Assembly (NCBI GenBank): GCA_963773635.1
Contig: CAVZBW010000002.1
Span: forward strand, 868,001 to 932,000
Reading direction: 5' to 3'
Source of the DNA: CAVZBW01 sp963773635
Lineage (GTDB): Bacteria > Actinomycetota > Acidimicrobiia > Acidimicrobiales > RAAP-2
DNA length: 64,000 bases
Below the pieces are notes generated by a model. The model made no database searches. It was not told the origin of the DNA and saw only the letters and a list, made by a program, of their open reading frames with translations. Position 1 is the first letter of the stretch. Each line of letters begins with the position of its first letter. Of the stretch, positions 1 through 9,200 are shown one piece after another. Position numbers and translations under genes: made by a program.

Positions 1-2
1 AC

Positions 3-1040
3 ATGACGTCGGATGGGGCTTCCATCCTCGACGCGGCACGGAGCCTTCGTCTCGACCTCGCTCCACGGTTCGTGCTCGCCCTCGAGGCGGAGTCGATCAA
101 CAGCCTCCTGATCAAGGGACCCGCAACTGCCCTCCACCTCTACGCCGAGGATCCCTCGCTGCGGGCTTACTCGGACATCGACGTCTTGATCCCCGCCGAC
201 CGGCTCGACGCGGCGACCGCCGTGCTCGATCGTCTCGGGTTCCACAGCATCGAGTGCGGACTAACCCCGGACGCTGGACCTCCCACGCCCAGGACTGGCG
301 GTTGCACGGCGAGGCCGCCATCTCGATCGACCTGCACCACGGGTTCCACGGAGTTTCCGGCCCTGCCGCGCTCTCGACGCCCTCTGGGCGGGCCGCCAGT
401 CCGCGACGGTCGCTGGCGTGCGGTCCAGGTCCGGACCCGCCGGCTGCTGCTTGCTGACCACCCTGCACGCCTGGGCACAGGCCGGCCCTCGGACGCGGGC
501 CGATCTCCAGAGGGCCATCGCCCGCATGGACGACGAGACCTGGCGGCAGGCGGCCCTCCTGGCGAACCGCGTGCAGGCCGAGGATGCCTTCCGAGTCGGC
601 GTCCGCCTGCTCCCTTCGGGCCAGGCGCTGGCGCAACGCCTGGGGATTCCAGCCGCCGCTTCACCCTCCGCCTGGCTCGAGACCCTGGAGAGCCGACGTC
701 CCGGGTCGGTCGCGGCGTACGGTGCATCTTCCGCACCGCCGAGATGTCCTGGCCCGAGCGGGTCGCGTTCGGCGCCCGGCTGGTCTTCCCCCCCTCCGAG
801 CCCTACATGCGCTGGTACCTGCATCACCTGTCGCGGTTGGGCCGCCGTCCGAGCTCGCCGAGCGCCCCTGCGAAACCTCTCGAGGCCCTGACCCAGCCGC
901 ACGAGCTGGGACTGCTCAGTGGATGCCTTCTCCGGGGACTCCGTGTCTGCCAGGGGGCGCCCAGGGCCTTGGCCACATGGCGGCGAGCCCGGCAAATCGC
1001 TCTGGCGAGCGGCTGGCAGCCGCCAGACGAAGGATGGCGA
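3..1040 (+). pseudogene. Nucleotidyltransferase family protein (NTP_transf_5-like), frameshifted
   Basis: Read by joining frames, this is the uncharacterised nucleotidyltransferase family common in lasso and other PqqD-dependent peptide clusters. The N-terminal part contains LIKGPATALHLYAEDPSLR and the acidic nucleotidyltransferase signature YSDIDVLIP (about nt 170-195). Near nt 270 the frame breaks; the family helical region resumes at about nt 505-690 (DLQRAIARMDDETWRQAALL, then LLPSGQALAQRLGI) and again at about nt 740-840 (SWPERVAFGARLVFPPSEPYM). At least two or three indels are needed. The gene may begin left of the window, although an ATG is present at nt 3. Its role in such clusters is probably nucleotidyl transfer to the peptide, but this is poorly established. 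The C-terminal limit is approximate. Confidence 0.7.
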
Positions 1041-1056
1041 CCGTCGCCGTTACCTG

Positions 1057-1467
1057 GTGGCCAAGAACGCTCTCGTTCATCCCGAGCTCCTGTGGTGGGC
1101 CCTCCGATGCCGGATCGTGATTCGTCGCCAGTTGGTCACCAAGACCCTTCAGACTCTCGAGGTTCCCCTCCGCCGGTCCGGGCCCCCCCCACCGCTGCGA
1201 TCGGCGACGCCGTCGTCTGTGTCGTCCTCCGTCGAAGCCGAGGGACCTGCCTCGAGACCGCCCTTACCCGCCAGCGTTGGCGCGCGGACGGAGGGCATTC
1301 GCCGTGACATGATCGTGGGTGTCCGTCCCAACGAGGACGCAAACCCGTCGGCGGTATTCAGGCTCACGCCTGGTTGGAGGGTGACCCCCACGATCCTCGA
1401 TATCTACAGCTCCTCCGCCATCCTCCGCCTGATCGGCGTATCGATCGCCATCTCAGAGGTAGCCCCA
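1057..1467 (+). pseudogene. Lasso leader peptidase B2 (transglutaminase-like), frameshifted
   Basis: This is the B2 cysteine protease that removes the lasso leader peptide. The evidence is split over three frames. An N-terminal helical stretch (LVHPELLWWALRCRIVIRR) is followed by the Cys motif in SRGTCLETALTRQRW (about nt 1235-1280), then GIRRDMIVGVRP (about 1290-1328), then the His motif QAHAWLEGDPHDPRY (about 1355-1400). Cys, His and a downstream Asp form the family's catalytic triad. Spacing and flanking residues match the transglutaminase-like core family well. At least two single-base indels separate the blocks. Both ends are approximate; GTG 1057 is the first usable start in the opening frame. 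It converges on the sulfotransferase gene. Confidence 0.75.
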
Positions 1468-2282
1468 GCGAAATCTCTTGGCGGTGGTACTCCTCGATAA
1501 GGGCCCGGGACTCGGCGTCCAACTGGTCTTTCCAGCTCCCCACCTGACCGCGCCGAAAGAACGGGCTGTCCTCTCGAATAGCGCTCGACGAATCCCTCGG
1601 TCCGCTCGCGATCCTGTAGCCGCTCGAAGGAAGCCTCGGCAACGGCCTTGGTCAGCTCCTCCAAGGTAAAGTCGAGGCCCGCGAATCGCAGTCCCGCCTC
1701 AAAGCACGCCAGGGGATCGGAGTGGCAATCCTCGTCGGCGGATCGCCGTACGGGAAGACGATGGTCGTCCACCCAGCTCGGGCACGTGCTGCGACCAATC
1801 GCCAAGCCGCTGGGCGGCCTGCCGGGAAACATCCGAGCGCAACGTGGCGATCTCGTACCGTGGATCGCCAGATCTTGGACGCCGCCCAGGGGATGTGAGC
1901 GATCGTTGTGATGGGCAAAGGAGACGGCCACGTCGCGAGGAGTCCCGAATCAGGTAGATGGCCCCTTGGTCGCCGCCGACGAGATCACAAGAACCTGCCG
2001 TTGGGGTCTTCTGGCGACGGGTCATGGATCTTGGTGAGGTGGGGCGAGTCGTGCATTCCGTCCAAGACGTCGTCGGCCGCCGGACGCAACAAGTCGAAGC
2101 TCCCGGCGGTTGAGGTCGGTGCTGAGCACCCCGAGCGCGTCCTCGAGCCGGTGCAAGTTCCCCGCGCTTGTGGTTACCCACCGGGTTGGAGAAGATACCG
2201 TCCCGGACGCCGCCACGACGGCCCGCCACCAGGTGCTGCCCGATTTTGGATAGAGGCGCGAACCATACGTCCTCCCGCTCAA
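1453..2282 (-). pseudogene. Sulfotransferase (PAPS-dependent), frameshifted lasso tailoring enzyme
   Basis: The N-terminus reads RLYPKSGSTWWRAVV, the 5'-phosphosulfate-binding loop of cytosolic-type sulfotransferases. The 3'-phosphate-binding region follows, split across frames as AIYLIRDS and VAVSFAHH (about nt 1905-1950). Then comes HSDPLACFEAGLRFAGLDFT and the C-terminal FFRRGQVGSWKDQL (about nt 1520-1565), a highly characteristic family block. At least three indels interrupt it. A TTG start at 2282 overlaps the stop of the kinase gene by 4 nt (TTGA), so translational coupling is likely. As the last gene of the precursor operon it would add sulfate to a Ser, Thr or Tyr hydroxyl of the mature peptide; that role is inferred from context. 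The exact stop near 1453 is an estimate. Confidence 0.75.
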
Positions 2283-3115
2283 TCGAACGCCTCCAACACA
2301 CGATCTGCCAGGTCATCAGGAGGACATCCTCTCGCTGGACGCGCCAGTCTTGTGATGGGAACGCTCGAGACGATGGCCGCCAGCCAGTGGAGATGAGCCA
2401 CGGACAATCCCATGGGATGGACGAGCATCGAATGCCATACCGCCATCCTCAGCCAACGGACCTTGTCGGCAACTTGCTCGACTCGTTGCACTTCTGGACG
2501 ATTGGCCCGGGGATCATCGACCAGATACAACACGTGCCCCAGGGGCGCCGTCGACGTCCCGGAATCCTCGCCGCCAGACTCACCCTCCTTTCGATCGAAA
2601 CGGTACGCTCGCTGGACAAGCTCGGCCGCACGACCCGTCCACTCTCGATGTCCAGCCCAGGCCACCTGGCCGCCGGAGGCCGAGGCCTCCCTCCGGTCTG
2701 AAGCCCTCGACCATCGGTCGATGGTCGTGAAGCAACACGGGCAACACCTTGTCGCCGAGCACCTCGTGCCCGCGCAACGCCAGCGTGGCCGCCAGCAGGG
2801 ACTTGCCCACGGCTGGAGGTCCGCAGATAGCCACCGCTTGGTCGTCGACCACCACTGCCGCACCCCGGAGGGTGAAGAGGCCCCGCAGCAGAAGTTTGAC
2901 CGCCACGATCGGACCCCAGAGGAAGCACTCGACGTCCTCCGGAGTGGCGAGCGGCTGGGGATCGACGATGACACCGTGCTCGTTCGAGATGTCGTAGCAG
3001 GCCACCCGGGGGATCGTCACCGGGGCACCGAGGCCGAGACCTGGATGAGCGGACTTGGCGGGGAGGCGCGTTCAGGAAGGGATTCTGCAACGTCGCCTCG
3101 TTGCCATCCGTGAGC
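2279..3115 (-). pseudogene. HPr-kinase-like lasso peptide kinase, frameshifted
   Basis: The frame downstream of 3020 reads TIPRVACYDISNEHGVIVD and reaches a Walker A loop GPPAVGKSLLAATLALRGHE (about nt 2780-2840), as in HPr kinase/phosphorylase relatives. The C-terminal third lies in another frame (ELVQRAYRFDR, GHVLYLVDDPRANRPEV) and ends ADRVLEAFD at 2279. At least one indel lies near nt 2640-2700 and another near the N-terminus. The expected Asp-Asp after the P-loop reads GDK here. HPrK-like proteins in lasso clusters phosphorylate the precursor C-terminus (paeninodin-type), so that is the likely role. The start is uncertain; GTG 3020 is the shortest option, and N-terminal homology suggests about 3115. 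Confidence 0.72.
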
Positions 3116-3416
3116 CATCAGACCGGTGCGAACTCCTAGAACCAGCCGGGCGTCGATCGGCTGCCGGAGAAAGGTTGGTCGACGTCCTCGATGGCCCTTC
3201 CTCGCACCTCCGGATAATGGTGGGGGAGCACTGCCTCGGCTGCTTCCCTCGTCGCGCCCTGTGCCAAGGCCTTCCAAATGGGAACGCCGCCTCTCGTTGA
3301 TGGCGTGATAACTGGAACTGCCCACGTCGAGGACGGAGATGGCGTCACAAGAGCAACCTATCGCCACGCCACCCCGCTCGGCCGGATCCGAAAAACTACA
3401 CACCGTCGCGGATCAT
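3110..3416 (-). pseudogene. Lasso RiPP recognition element B1 (PqqD-like), frameshifted
   Basis: This is a small PqqD-fold protein that binds the leader and presents the precursor to B2 and C. It reads MIRDGVVFRIRPSGVAWR, then DAISVLDVGSSSYHAINE, then GGVPIWKALAQGATREAAEA, then FLRQPIDARLVLGV. This is the order of a PqqD domain: a charged N-terminal strand, a VLD..s..Y.aIN hairpin, the IW helix and an F..L.d..Lv tail. Frames change near nt 3400, near 3300 and near 3170. ATG 3416 overlaps the likely stop of the cyclase gene (ATGA). It would recognise the YxxPxL motif of the precursor encoded 1.4 kb upstream. The C-terminal end is approximate. Confidence 0.78.
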
Positions 3417-4515
3417 CCTGGCACCGCTGTCCCTTGGTGTGCCGAGGCGCGCCTGGCGTTGCAGCCAGAGCTGCTGCAGGAGCAATGCGGTGTGGAGGCT
3501 CGGTTCGCGGCTTGCGCCATTCCTCGGCGAGCATGCCGGGGTCCACTCGTGGACTGTCAGCCCGGTGCCGTCGAAGCTGGAGGACAGGGAGCCGGGAATG
3601 GCTCGACCAGGAACGCCTCCCCGAACAGCGCCTTGCGCCGGGGCTCGAGGCACGCCCCCGGCGGCAGGCCACCAAAGAGCTGGGCGACGAAGCGGGCCCG
3701 TCCCCCGACATGGTTGGCGGTTACCCCAGACCGCTCCAACGCACGGGTAAACCGGGGATCCAGGAATGGGTTGACGACCTCAGCACCGGCGGCGGCCGCC
3801 AGGATCTCCAGCGATTCGCACCCGAGCACGACCACACGCTGAGCTTCGTACCACCTGATCCGCGCCACGGAGTTGCACGGCATGCTGCGACTCTCTCGAT
3901 AGAGGCCACGATTCACGCGCCTGGCGGCCGACGCCCGCAACCACGGGAAGGGGGTGTCCACACTTCTTCGGCGTCCGATCCATGGACGGCGCGGACGAAC
4001 AGATCGCCCGAGAATTTGATCGCCCCCCACACCTGTCAGGAGCGTGCCGCCTCGTGCGTGTTCGAGCAGGGGGGCATGGAGGAACGTATTTGCGGGAAAG
4101 ATCAAACCGTGACGGTCCAAGACGCGGTCGAGCGACGGGGCCGACGAAGTCGAGCTCGTCACGAGCCGACAGGACCACCCAATCCTGCAACTTCGAGCGC
4201 GGCAACCACGGACTCTTGGAGAGCGGTTTCGTCCGTGGCGGCTACGTCGGGGATCCGCCAGGTGATGGGAACCGGCAAGGCGGTCCCGATCTGTCGGGCC
4301 ACCCGGACGGCGATCGCCAGGATCAGCGACGAATCGTGGCCACCTGAAAAGCTCACCAGGCACGGCTGTTTCTCGACCGCTTCACGCACCGAGTCCTCGA
4401 GCGCCTGCACCGGGTCACGCGACCGCGGCACAGCCCGGTCGCTCGCTCCCGGCAACGAGCCCAAGACGACATGAGAGGCGACCTCGAGGGCGGTGAGCCC
4501 GTAACACTCGGTCAC
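3413..4515 (-). pseudogene. Lasso cyclase C (asparagine-synthetase-like), frameshifted
   Basis: This is the ATP-dependent macrolactam synthetase that activates the ring Asp/Glu as an adenylate. The pyrophosphate loop is intact in LVSFSGGHDSSLILAIAVR (about nt 4330-4390). A later frame gives LLTGVGGDQILGRS (about 4000-4050), where asparagine synthetases have GGDE. VNPFLDPRFTRALERSGV and LLLQQLWLQRQ lie toward the C-terminus. The GTG start at 4515 overlaps the lipoprotein stop by 4 nt (GTGA), and the stop near 3413 overlaps B1. It therefore lacks an N-terminal glutaminase domain; only the synthetase domain is present (~367 codons). At least four indels interrupt it, near nt 4160, 4120, 3560 and 3480. 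Confidence 0.8.
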
Positions 4516-4832
4516 GGGACCGTGCCCGAATCCCCTGCATCGCCGCCGCCTGACTGTTGCGGCTTGGTGGTGCTCGGACCCCCGTGGTCCGGATGGGTGG
4601 TTGTGCTCGTCGTGGTCGCGAGCGCTCCGGTCGTCGTGGTGGTCGTCATGGTGGTGGACGTGTGCGAGGGCGCCTCCGTGGTCGACGAGCCCCCGGTGGT
4701 CCTGCTCCCTTGAGAACCCGTCGGGGCACCTGCACCGCCGCATGCCGCAACGAACAGAGCTGGGGGAAGGACCACCAGCAGCCGGGCACAACGGCGACCG
4801 ACCGTCCCTCCGGTCAGCCCCACGGTGCTCAC
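4512..4832 (-). CDS. Thr/Ser-rich lipoprotein in the lasso operon
   Basis: An intact ORF of about 106 codons. The N-terminus has a twin Arg followed by a hydrophobic segment and a lipobox (RRCARLLVVLPPALFVAAC), so it should be lipid-anchored on the outer face of the membrane. The rest is a low-complexity, extended chain dominated by Thr and Ser with a short HPDHGGP stretch. It ends GGGDAGDSGTVP, echoing the ASGTV end of the lasso precursor. GTG 4832 is preceded by GAGGAGG; GTG 4823 would be better spaced. It sits between precursor and cyclase and shares a GTGA overlap with the cyclase. The function is unknown: immunity, display or transport accessory roles are guesses. Confidence 0.7.
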   Translation of the reverse strand: MSTVGLTGGTVGRRCARLLVVLPPALFVAACGGAGAPTGSQGSRTTGGSSTTEAPSHTSTTMTTTTTTGALATTTSTTTHPDHGGPSTTKPQQSGGGDAGDSGTVP

Positions 4833-4845
4833 TACCCTCCTCGCG

Positions 4846-5019
4846 CTATACGGTCCCGCTTGCTCCAGCCCCACCAGGACCGCCGTCTGTCGGGGCTTGG
4901 GTACCGCTTTGCGTCAGCTCGGCGAGGGTCCCGAGCGACTCGAGACGGGGCGGCTCATAGACTCCGTCACCCCGCTCTTCATCTCCACCGCCAGCGGCCC
5001 TGCCTTCGAGGTCACGCAT
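4846..5019 (-). CDS. Lasso peptide precursor (A)
   Basis: A 57-codon ORF that is intact and needs no frame correction. ATG 5019 is preceded by AAGGAG and GGAG. An acidic N-terminal part is followed at residues 21-37 by YEPPRLESLGTLAELTQ. This matches the YxxPxLxxLGxxxxLT consensus read by lasso RRE proteins, with the conserved Thr at the penultimate leader position (residue 36). Cleavage after Gln37 would release a 20-residue core, SGTQAPTDGGPGGAGASGTV. Asp8 of that core could close an 8-residue ring with Ser1. The tail is Gly-rich and has no bulky plug residue, unusual for a threaded lasso. It is the first gene of the operon with the lipoprotein, C, B1, kinase and sulfotransferase. Confidence 0.85.
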   Translation of the reverse strand: MRDLEGRAAGGGDEERGDGVYEPPRLESLGTLAELTQSGTQAPTDGGPGGAGASGTV

Positions 5020-5307
5020 CTGTCTCCGGCTCCTTTACGTCCCGCCACGGCGGCGCCCATATCGTACCCAATCGGGTAGCTTCCCCCTGCAATAGTTCGA
5101 ATCGAAAGCCACTGAGATGCTCGTTCCGGGCGAGAGGGGGCTGTCGGGGTTCACCTCGGACGGGCTGAGCGTCTTGCCGAGGCTGCCCGGTGGAGGCGAC
5201 GCTGACTGGGGCGTTGGGCGAGAGCCCGTCCAAGCTGCAGGGGGCCGGAAGCGATCAGGGTGGGATCTGTCTTGGGGCGGGAAGCTCGCCGCGTCCGTTG
5301 AGACCAG
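5020..5307. other. Non-coding spacer upstream of the lasso operon
   Basis: This stretch separates the lasso precursor start from the abrupt beginning of homology to the kelch/lamin-tail repeat unit near nt 5308. No convincing protein is encoded. The promoter of the lasso operon must lie here or at its left edge, but no clear -35/-10 pair was identified. Confidence 0.4.
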
Positions 5308-6202
5308 CTGCCCTCGCCGGTCACCTTGCCCCCCCCGGGGGGCCTTCTTGGTCGCCGGCTCGGCCTACTCCCTCGACACCGCGCCCAATGAGGTCGCCGC
5401 GCCCGACGTCACCTCCTCGGAGCTGACCGGCGCCCTCGGCGTCCAGGTGGACCCCCCGAGCACCGGTGGCAACCCCACCGACGCGGTGGGCTACCCGGTC
5501 ACGAGCGGCTACTACGGCGGCTCGGGCCTTCCCCACCTCTTCGGATCGCCGAGCGACCAGTACACCTTCATCCGGGGGGGCAGCCAGGCCCAGCCCACCG
5601 ACACCGGCAACAACGCCACCGACTTCCAGCTGGTCTCGACCGGCACGACGAGGTTCCCGCTGACCGGCGGCGGCTCGACCCAGTCGGTGCTCGGCAGCCC
5701 CTCGCCGCTTTCCACCACCTCGGCCCAGCAGACGAACGCGGAGCTGCAGTCGACGCTCCTCGACCCCTCGGTCTCCCAGACGAGCTGCCCCAACCGGGTG
5801 ATCGACACCTCGAGCAGCGCGGAGACCCTCACCTTCGTCCGCACCGTCACCAACACGACCGGGCACTCTGTGACCGGCCTGTGGTTTCTCATCACCTCCA
5901 TCACCGAGCAGTACGGCCCGCCTTCCACCGCCCACGCCTGGCTGGAGGTGGTGTCCTCGGCAGACCCCACCACCATCACTTGCGGCGGGACTCGGTACAG
6001 CGTGGACGGCCTGTCCGTCAACAACCCGGTCAGCGCGAGTGGCAAGGGCGGCCTCGGCACCACGCTCAGCACGAGCGAGGTGAGCCCGACCAAACCGCTG
6101 GCCCCGGGGGCCACCGTATCGATCGCCTTCCGCTTCGACGTCAGCCAGGGTGGCAGCTACTCGGTGAACTATGACGTTGATGCCACCATGGGGGGAACCT
6201 GA
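5308..6202 (+). pseudogene. 5'-truncated copy of the lamin-tail/C-terminal module
   Basis: From about nt 5308 the sequence closely matches the 3' third of the three downstream tandem genes. It begins inside the lamin-tail-like domain (GGAFLVAGSAYSLDTAPNEV) and continues in one frame through SPSDQYTFIRGG, SCPNRV, a NTTGHSVTGLWF block and the terminal GSYSVNYDVDATMGGT. The kelch propeller, Ig domains, signal peptide and start codon are absent, so it is probably a recombination remnant. An ORF extends upstream to 5117, but that part resembles nothing in the array. It is more divergent from the other copies than they are from each other. Confidence 0.7.
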
Positions 6203-6268
6203 GGCGGCGAGACACTCTGCACCTTACATGCTAGCATCGTGCGGCAGCAGTGTTGAAAGGGGGGAGCG

Positions 6269-9200
6269 ATGGTCAACCCCACCGCCGCTCTGTGTCACGA
6301 CGGCGTCCGGGCTCCCAGAGCCATGCGGCTGCGCGTGGTCCTTGCATCATTACTGATCTTTGGGACCCTGATCGGGACCCTCGGACTGACCACCAGCCCG
6401 GCGTCGGCTCAGTCCCCAAGTGCCACATGGACCGAGCTCAGCCCGGCCAGCAGCCCGCCGATCCGCGAGGGCGCCTCGATGGCTTATGACGCGGCCGGCG
6501 GCAACCTGGTCTTGTTCGGGGGTTACAACGGGACCAGCCTCTTGGGCGACACGTGGACCTGGAACGGCACCACCTGGACGAAGGCCTCGCCGGCCACCAG
6601 CCCCACGGCCCGCGACTACGCCTCGATGGCCTACGACCTGGCGACCGGCCAACTGGTCCTCTTTGGCGGTGAGGACAGCAGCGGCAATCGCAACGACACC
6701 TGGACCTGGAACGGAAGCACCTGGACCAAGGCCTCGCCGGCCACCAGCCCCCCCGCCCGTTCGGGTGCCTCCTTGGCCTACGAGCCGGCGATCAACCGAA
6801 TGGTCCTCTTCGGCGGTGTTACCTCTGGCGGTGGTCCCCTGGATGACACCTGGACCTTTGACGGCACCGATTGGACCCGGATCCTTCCGCCCACGAGCCC
6901 GTCGGCCCGCGACGGCGCTTCGATGGCCTACGACCCGACCATCGGCAAGCTGGTCCTCTTCGGCGGACACTCGCGAATCGTGGCTGAGACGTGGACTTGA
7001 CGGCACCGATTGGACACGGGTCCTTCCGCCGACGAGCTCGCCGGCCGCGACGGCGCTTCGATGGCCTACGACCCGACCAGTGGCAAGCTGGTCCTCTTCG
7101 GCGGGCGGCTGCCAACGGGAGTCCTGGGTGACACCTGGAGTTCGACGGGAACACCTGGGCGAACGCCTTCCCGCCGACCAGCCCCGCCGGCGCGCATGAC
7201 GCCTCGATGGACGACGACACCGCGATTTCGGGAACGGTCGTGATCTTCGGGGGCACGGGCAACAGCTGGCAAATTGTTCAGTGACACCTGGGCGTGGGGC
7301 TATCCATCGGCGGCGACCTACAACTGGTCCAAGCTGAGCCCGGCCACCAGCCCCTCGGCTCGTAATTCCGCCTCCATGGCCTACGACCCGGCACCGGCCA
7401 GCAAGTCCTCTTCGGCGGTCCGGCAGCAACACGTGCGGCGAGTTGAACGGCACCTGGACCTGGAACGGCTCGAAGTGGACCCAGACTCTCCCCGGTCACC
7501 ACCCCCCGGCCCGCGGCATACCTCGATGACCTCCGACCCGGCTACCGGCCAGCTCCTCCTGTTCGGTGGTCTTCTTATCCAAGACGAGAACCGGGTCCTC
7601 TCAACGACACCTGGGCCTGGAACGGCACCACGTGGACCCAGCTGTCCCCGGGCACGAGCCCATCGGGGGTCGATCCCGGAGCCTCAATGGCCTACGATTC
7701 GGCAACCGGCCAACTGGTTCTCTTCGGGGGCCAGATCGACGGCTGGGCTGTCACCGACACCTGGACCTGGAGCGGCTGACCTGGTCCAAGGCCTCGCCGG
7801 CCTCGAGTCCCTCGGCCCGGGACGACGCGTGGATGGCCGATGACCCGGCGACCGGCCAACTGGTGCTGTTCGGGGGCGATCGACCGTTGCAGCGTCCGGA
7901 CACCTGGACCTGGAGCGGCATCAACCGGACCCTGGCCCCGGTGGGGGCCCTGACGGCCGGTTCGGAACGCCGTGGCCTACGACCCTGCGACCCACCAGCT
8001 CGTGCTCTTCGGGGGCATTCGTCCACCGGCTTCCTCGACGACACCTGGACCTGGAACGGCAGCACCTGGACAGGGCCATGCCAGCCACCAGCCCCGCGGC
8101 CCGGGCGAGCGCTTCGATGGCCTACGACCCTGCGACCGGCCAACTGGTCCTCTTCGGGGGTGACGGCCTTTACCGCCAATTTCGACGACACCTGGAACTA
8201 CGAAGTCGTGGGGGAGGTGCCGTCCATCACGTCGGCCGACAGCACCACCTTCGCGGTCGGCGCGAGCGGGTCCTTCCAGGCCACGGCCAGCGGCTACCCG
8301 ACCCCGATCACGTGGTCGGAGACCGGCTCCCTGCCCTCCGGCGTGACCCTCAACGGCTCGACCGGTCTGCTCTCGGGGACGCCCGCCGACGGTACCGGCA
8401 GCACGTACCCCATCACGTTGAAGGCCACCAACAGCGCCGGGACGGGCACCCAGGCCTTCACCTTGCACGTCAACGGGCAAACCACCTCGACCACGTTGCA
8501 GGCATCAAGCTCGTCCACGACCTTCGGGACACCGGTGACGCTCACCGCCACCGTCTCTCCCTCTCCGGGCCCGACCGGCACGGTCAGCTTCTCCGACACG
8601 GCCAACGGGCAGACCTACCACCTCGGGACCGAGAGCCTGACGAGCGGCCAGGCGCACTACGTCGGGCCCCTGCCGGCGGTGGGCGCCAACGCCTTGACCG
8701 CCACCTACTGGGCGACGACGTCTACCAGGGCTCGGTGACCAACACGCTCGACGTGAGCGTCACCGCGCCCTTTGGCCTGCTCACCGTGACCCAGCTGCGC
8801 TTCTCGGGACCCGGCGGCGAGAGCGACGCCTACGTCGACCTCGAGAACACCTCCACCACCGCGTCGCTGCCACTGGCCGGCTGGAGCCTCGGCGTGGACA
8901 GCTCCTCGGGCACCGCCACGCTGTCCCTGCCCTCGCCGGTCACCTTGCCCCCCGGGGGGGCCTTCTTGGTCGCCGGGTCCTCCTTCTCCCTCGACACCGC
9001 GCCCAATGAGGTCGCCGCGCCCGACCTCACCTCTTCGGCGCTGACCGGCGCCCTCGGCGTCCAGGTGGACCCTCCGAGCACCGGCGGCAACCCCACCGAC
9101 ACGGTGGGCTACCCGGTCACGAGCGGCTACTACCGCGGCTCGGGCCTTCCCCACCTCTTCGGATCGCCGAGCGACCAGTACGCCTTCATCCGCCTCGGCT

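Noticed and set aside
1..5019. HPr-rel-A type PqqD/HprK/nucleotidyltransferase system instead of a lasso cluster
   Set aside because: That system lacks the asparagine-synthetase-like cyclase and the transglutaminase-like B2 protein, both present here, and the precursor has the lasso leader signature.
5012..5233. 73-codon minus-strand ORF upstream of the precursor as an alternative precursor
   Set aside because: It has no YxxPxL leader, overlaps the precursor start region in another frame and has Arg/Pro-rich shadow composition.
6350..7453. 367-aa minus-strand repeat protein
   Set aside because: It is the complement of the kelch-coding repeats and has no independent support; the plus strand has the signal peptide, ribosome-binding site and fold motifs.
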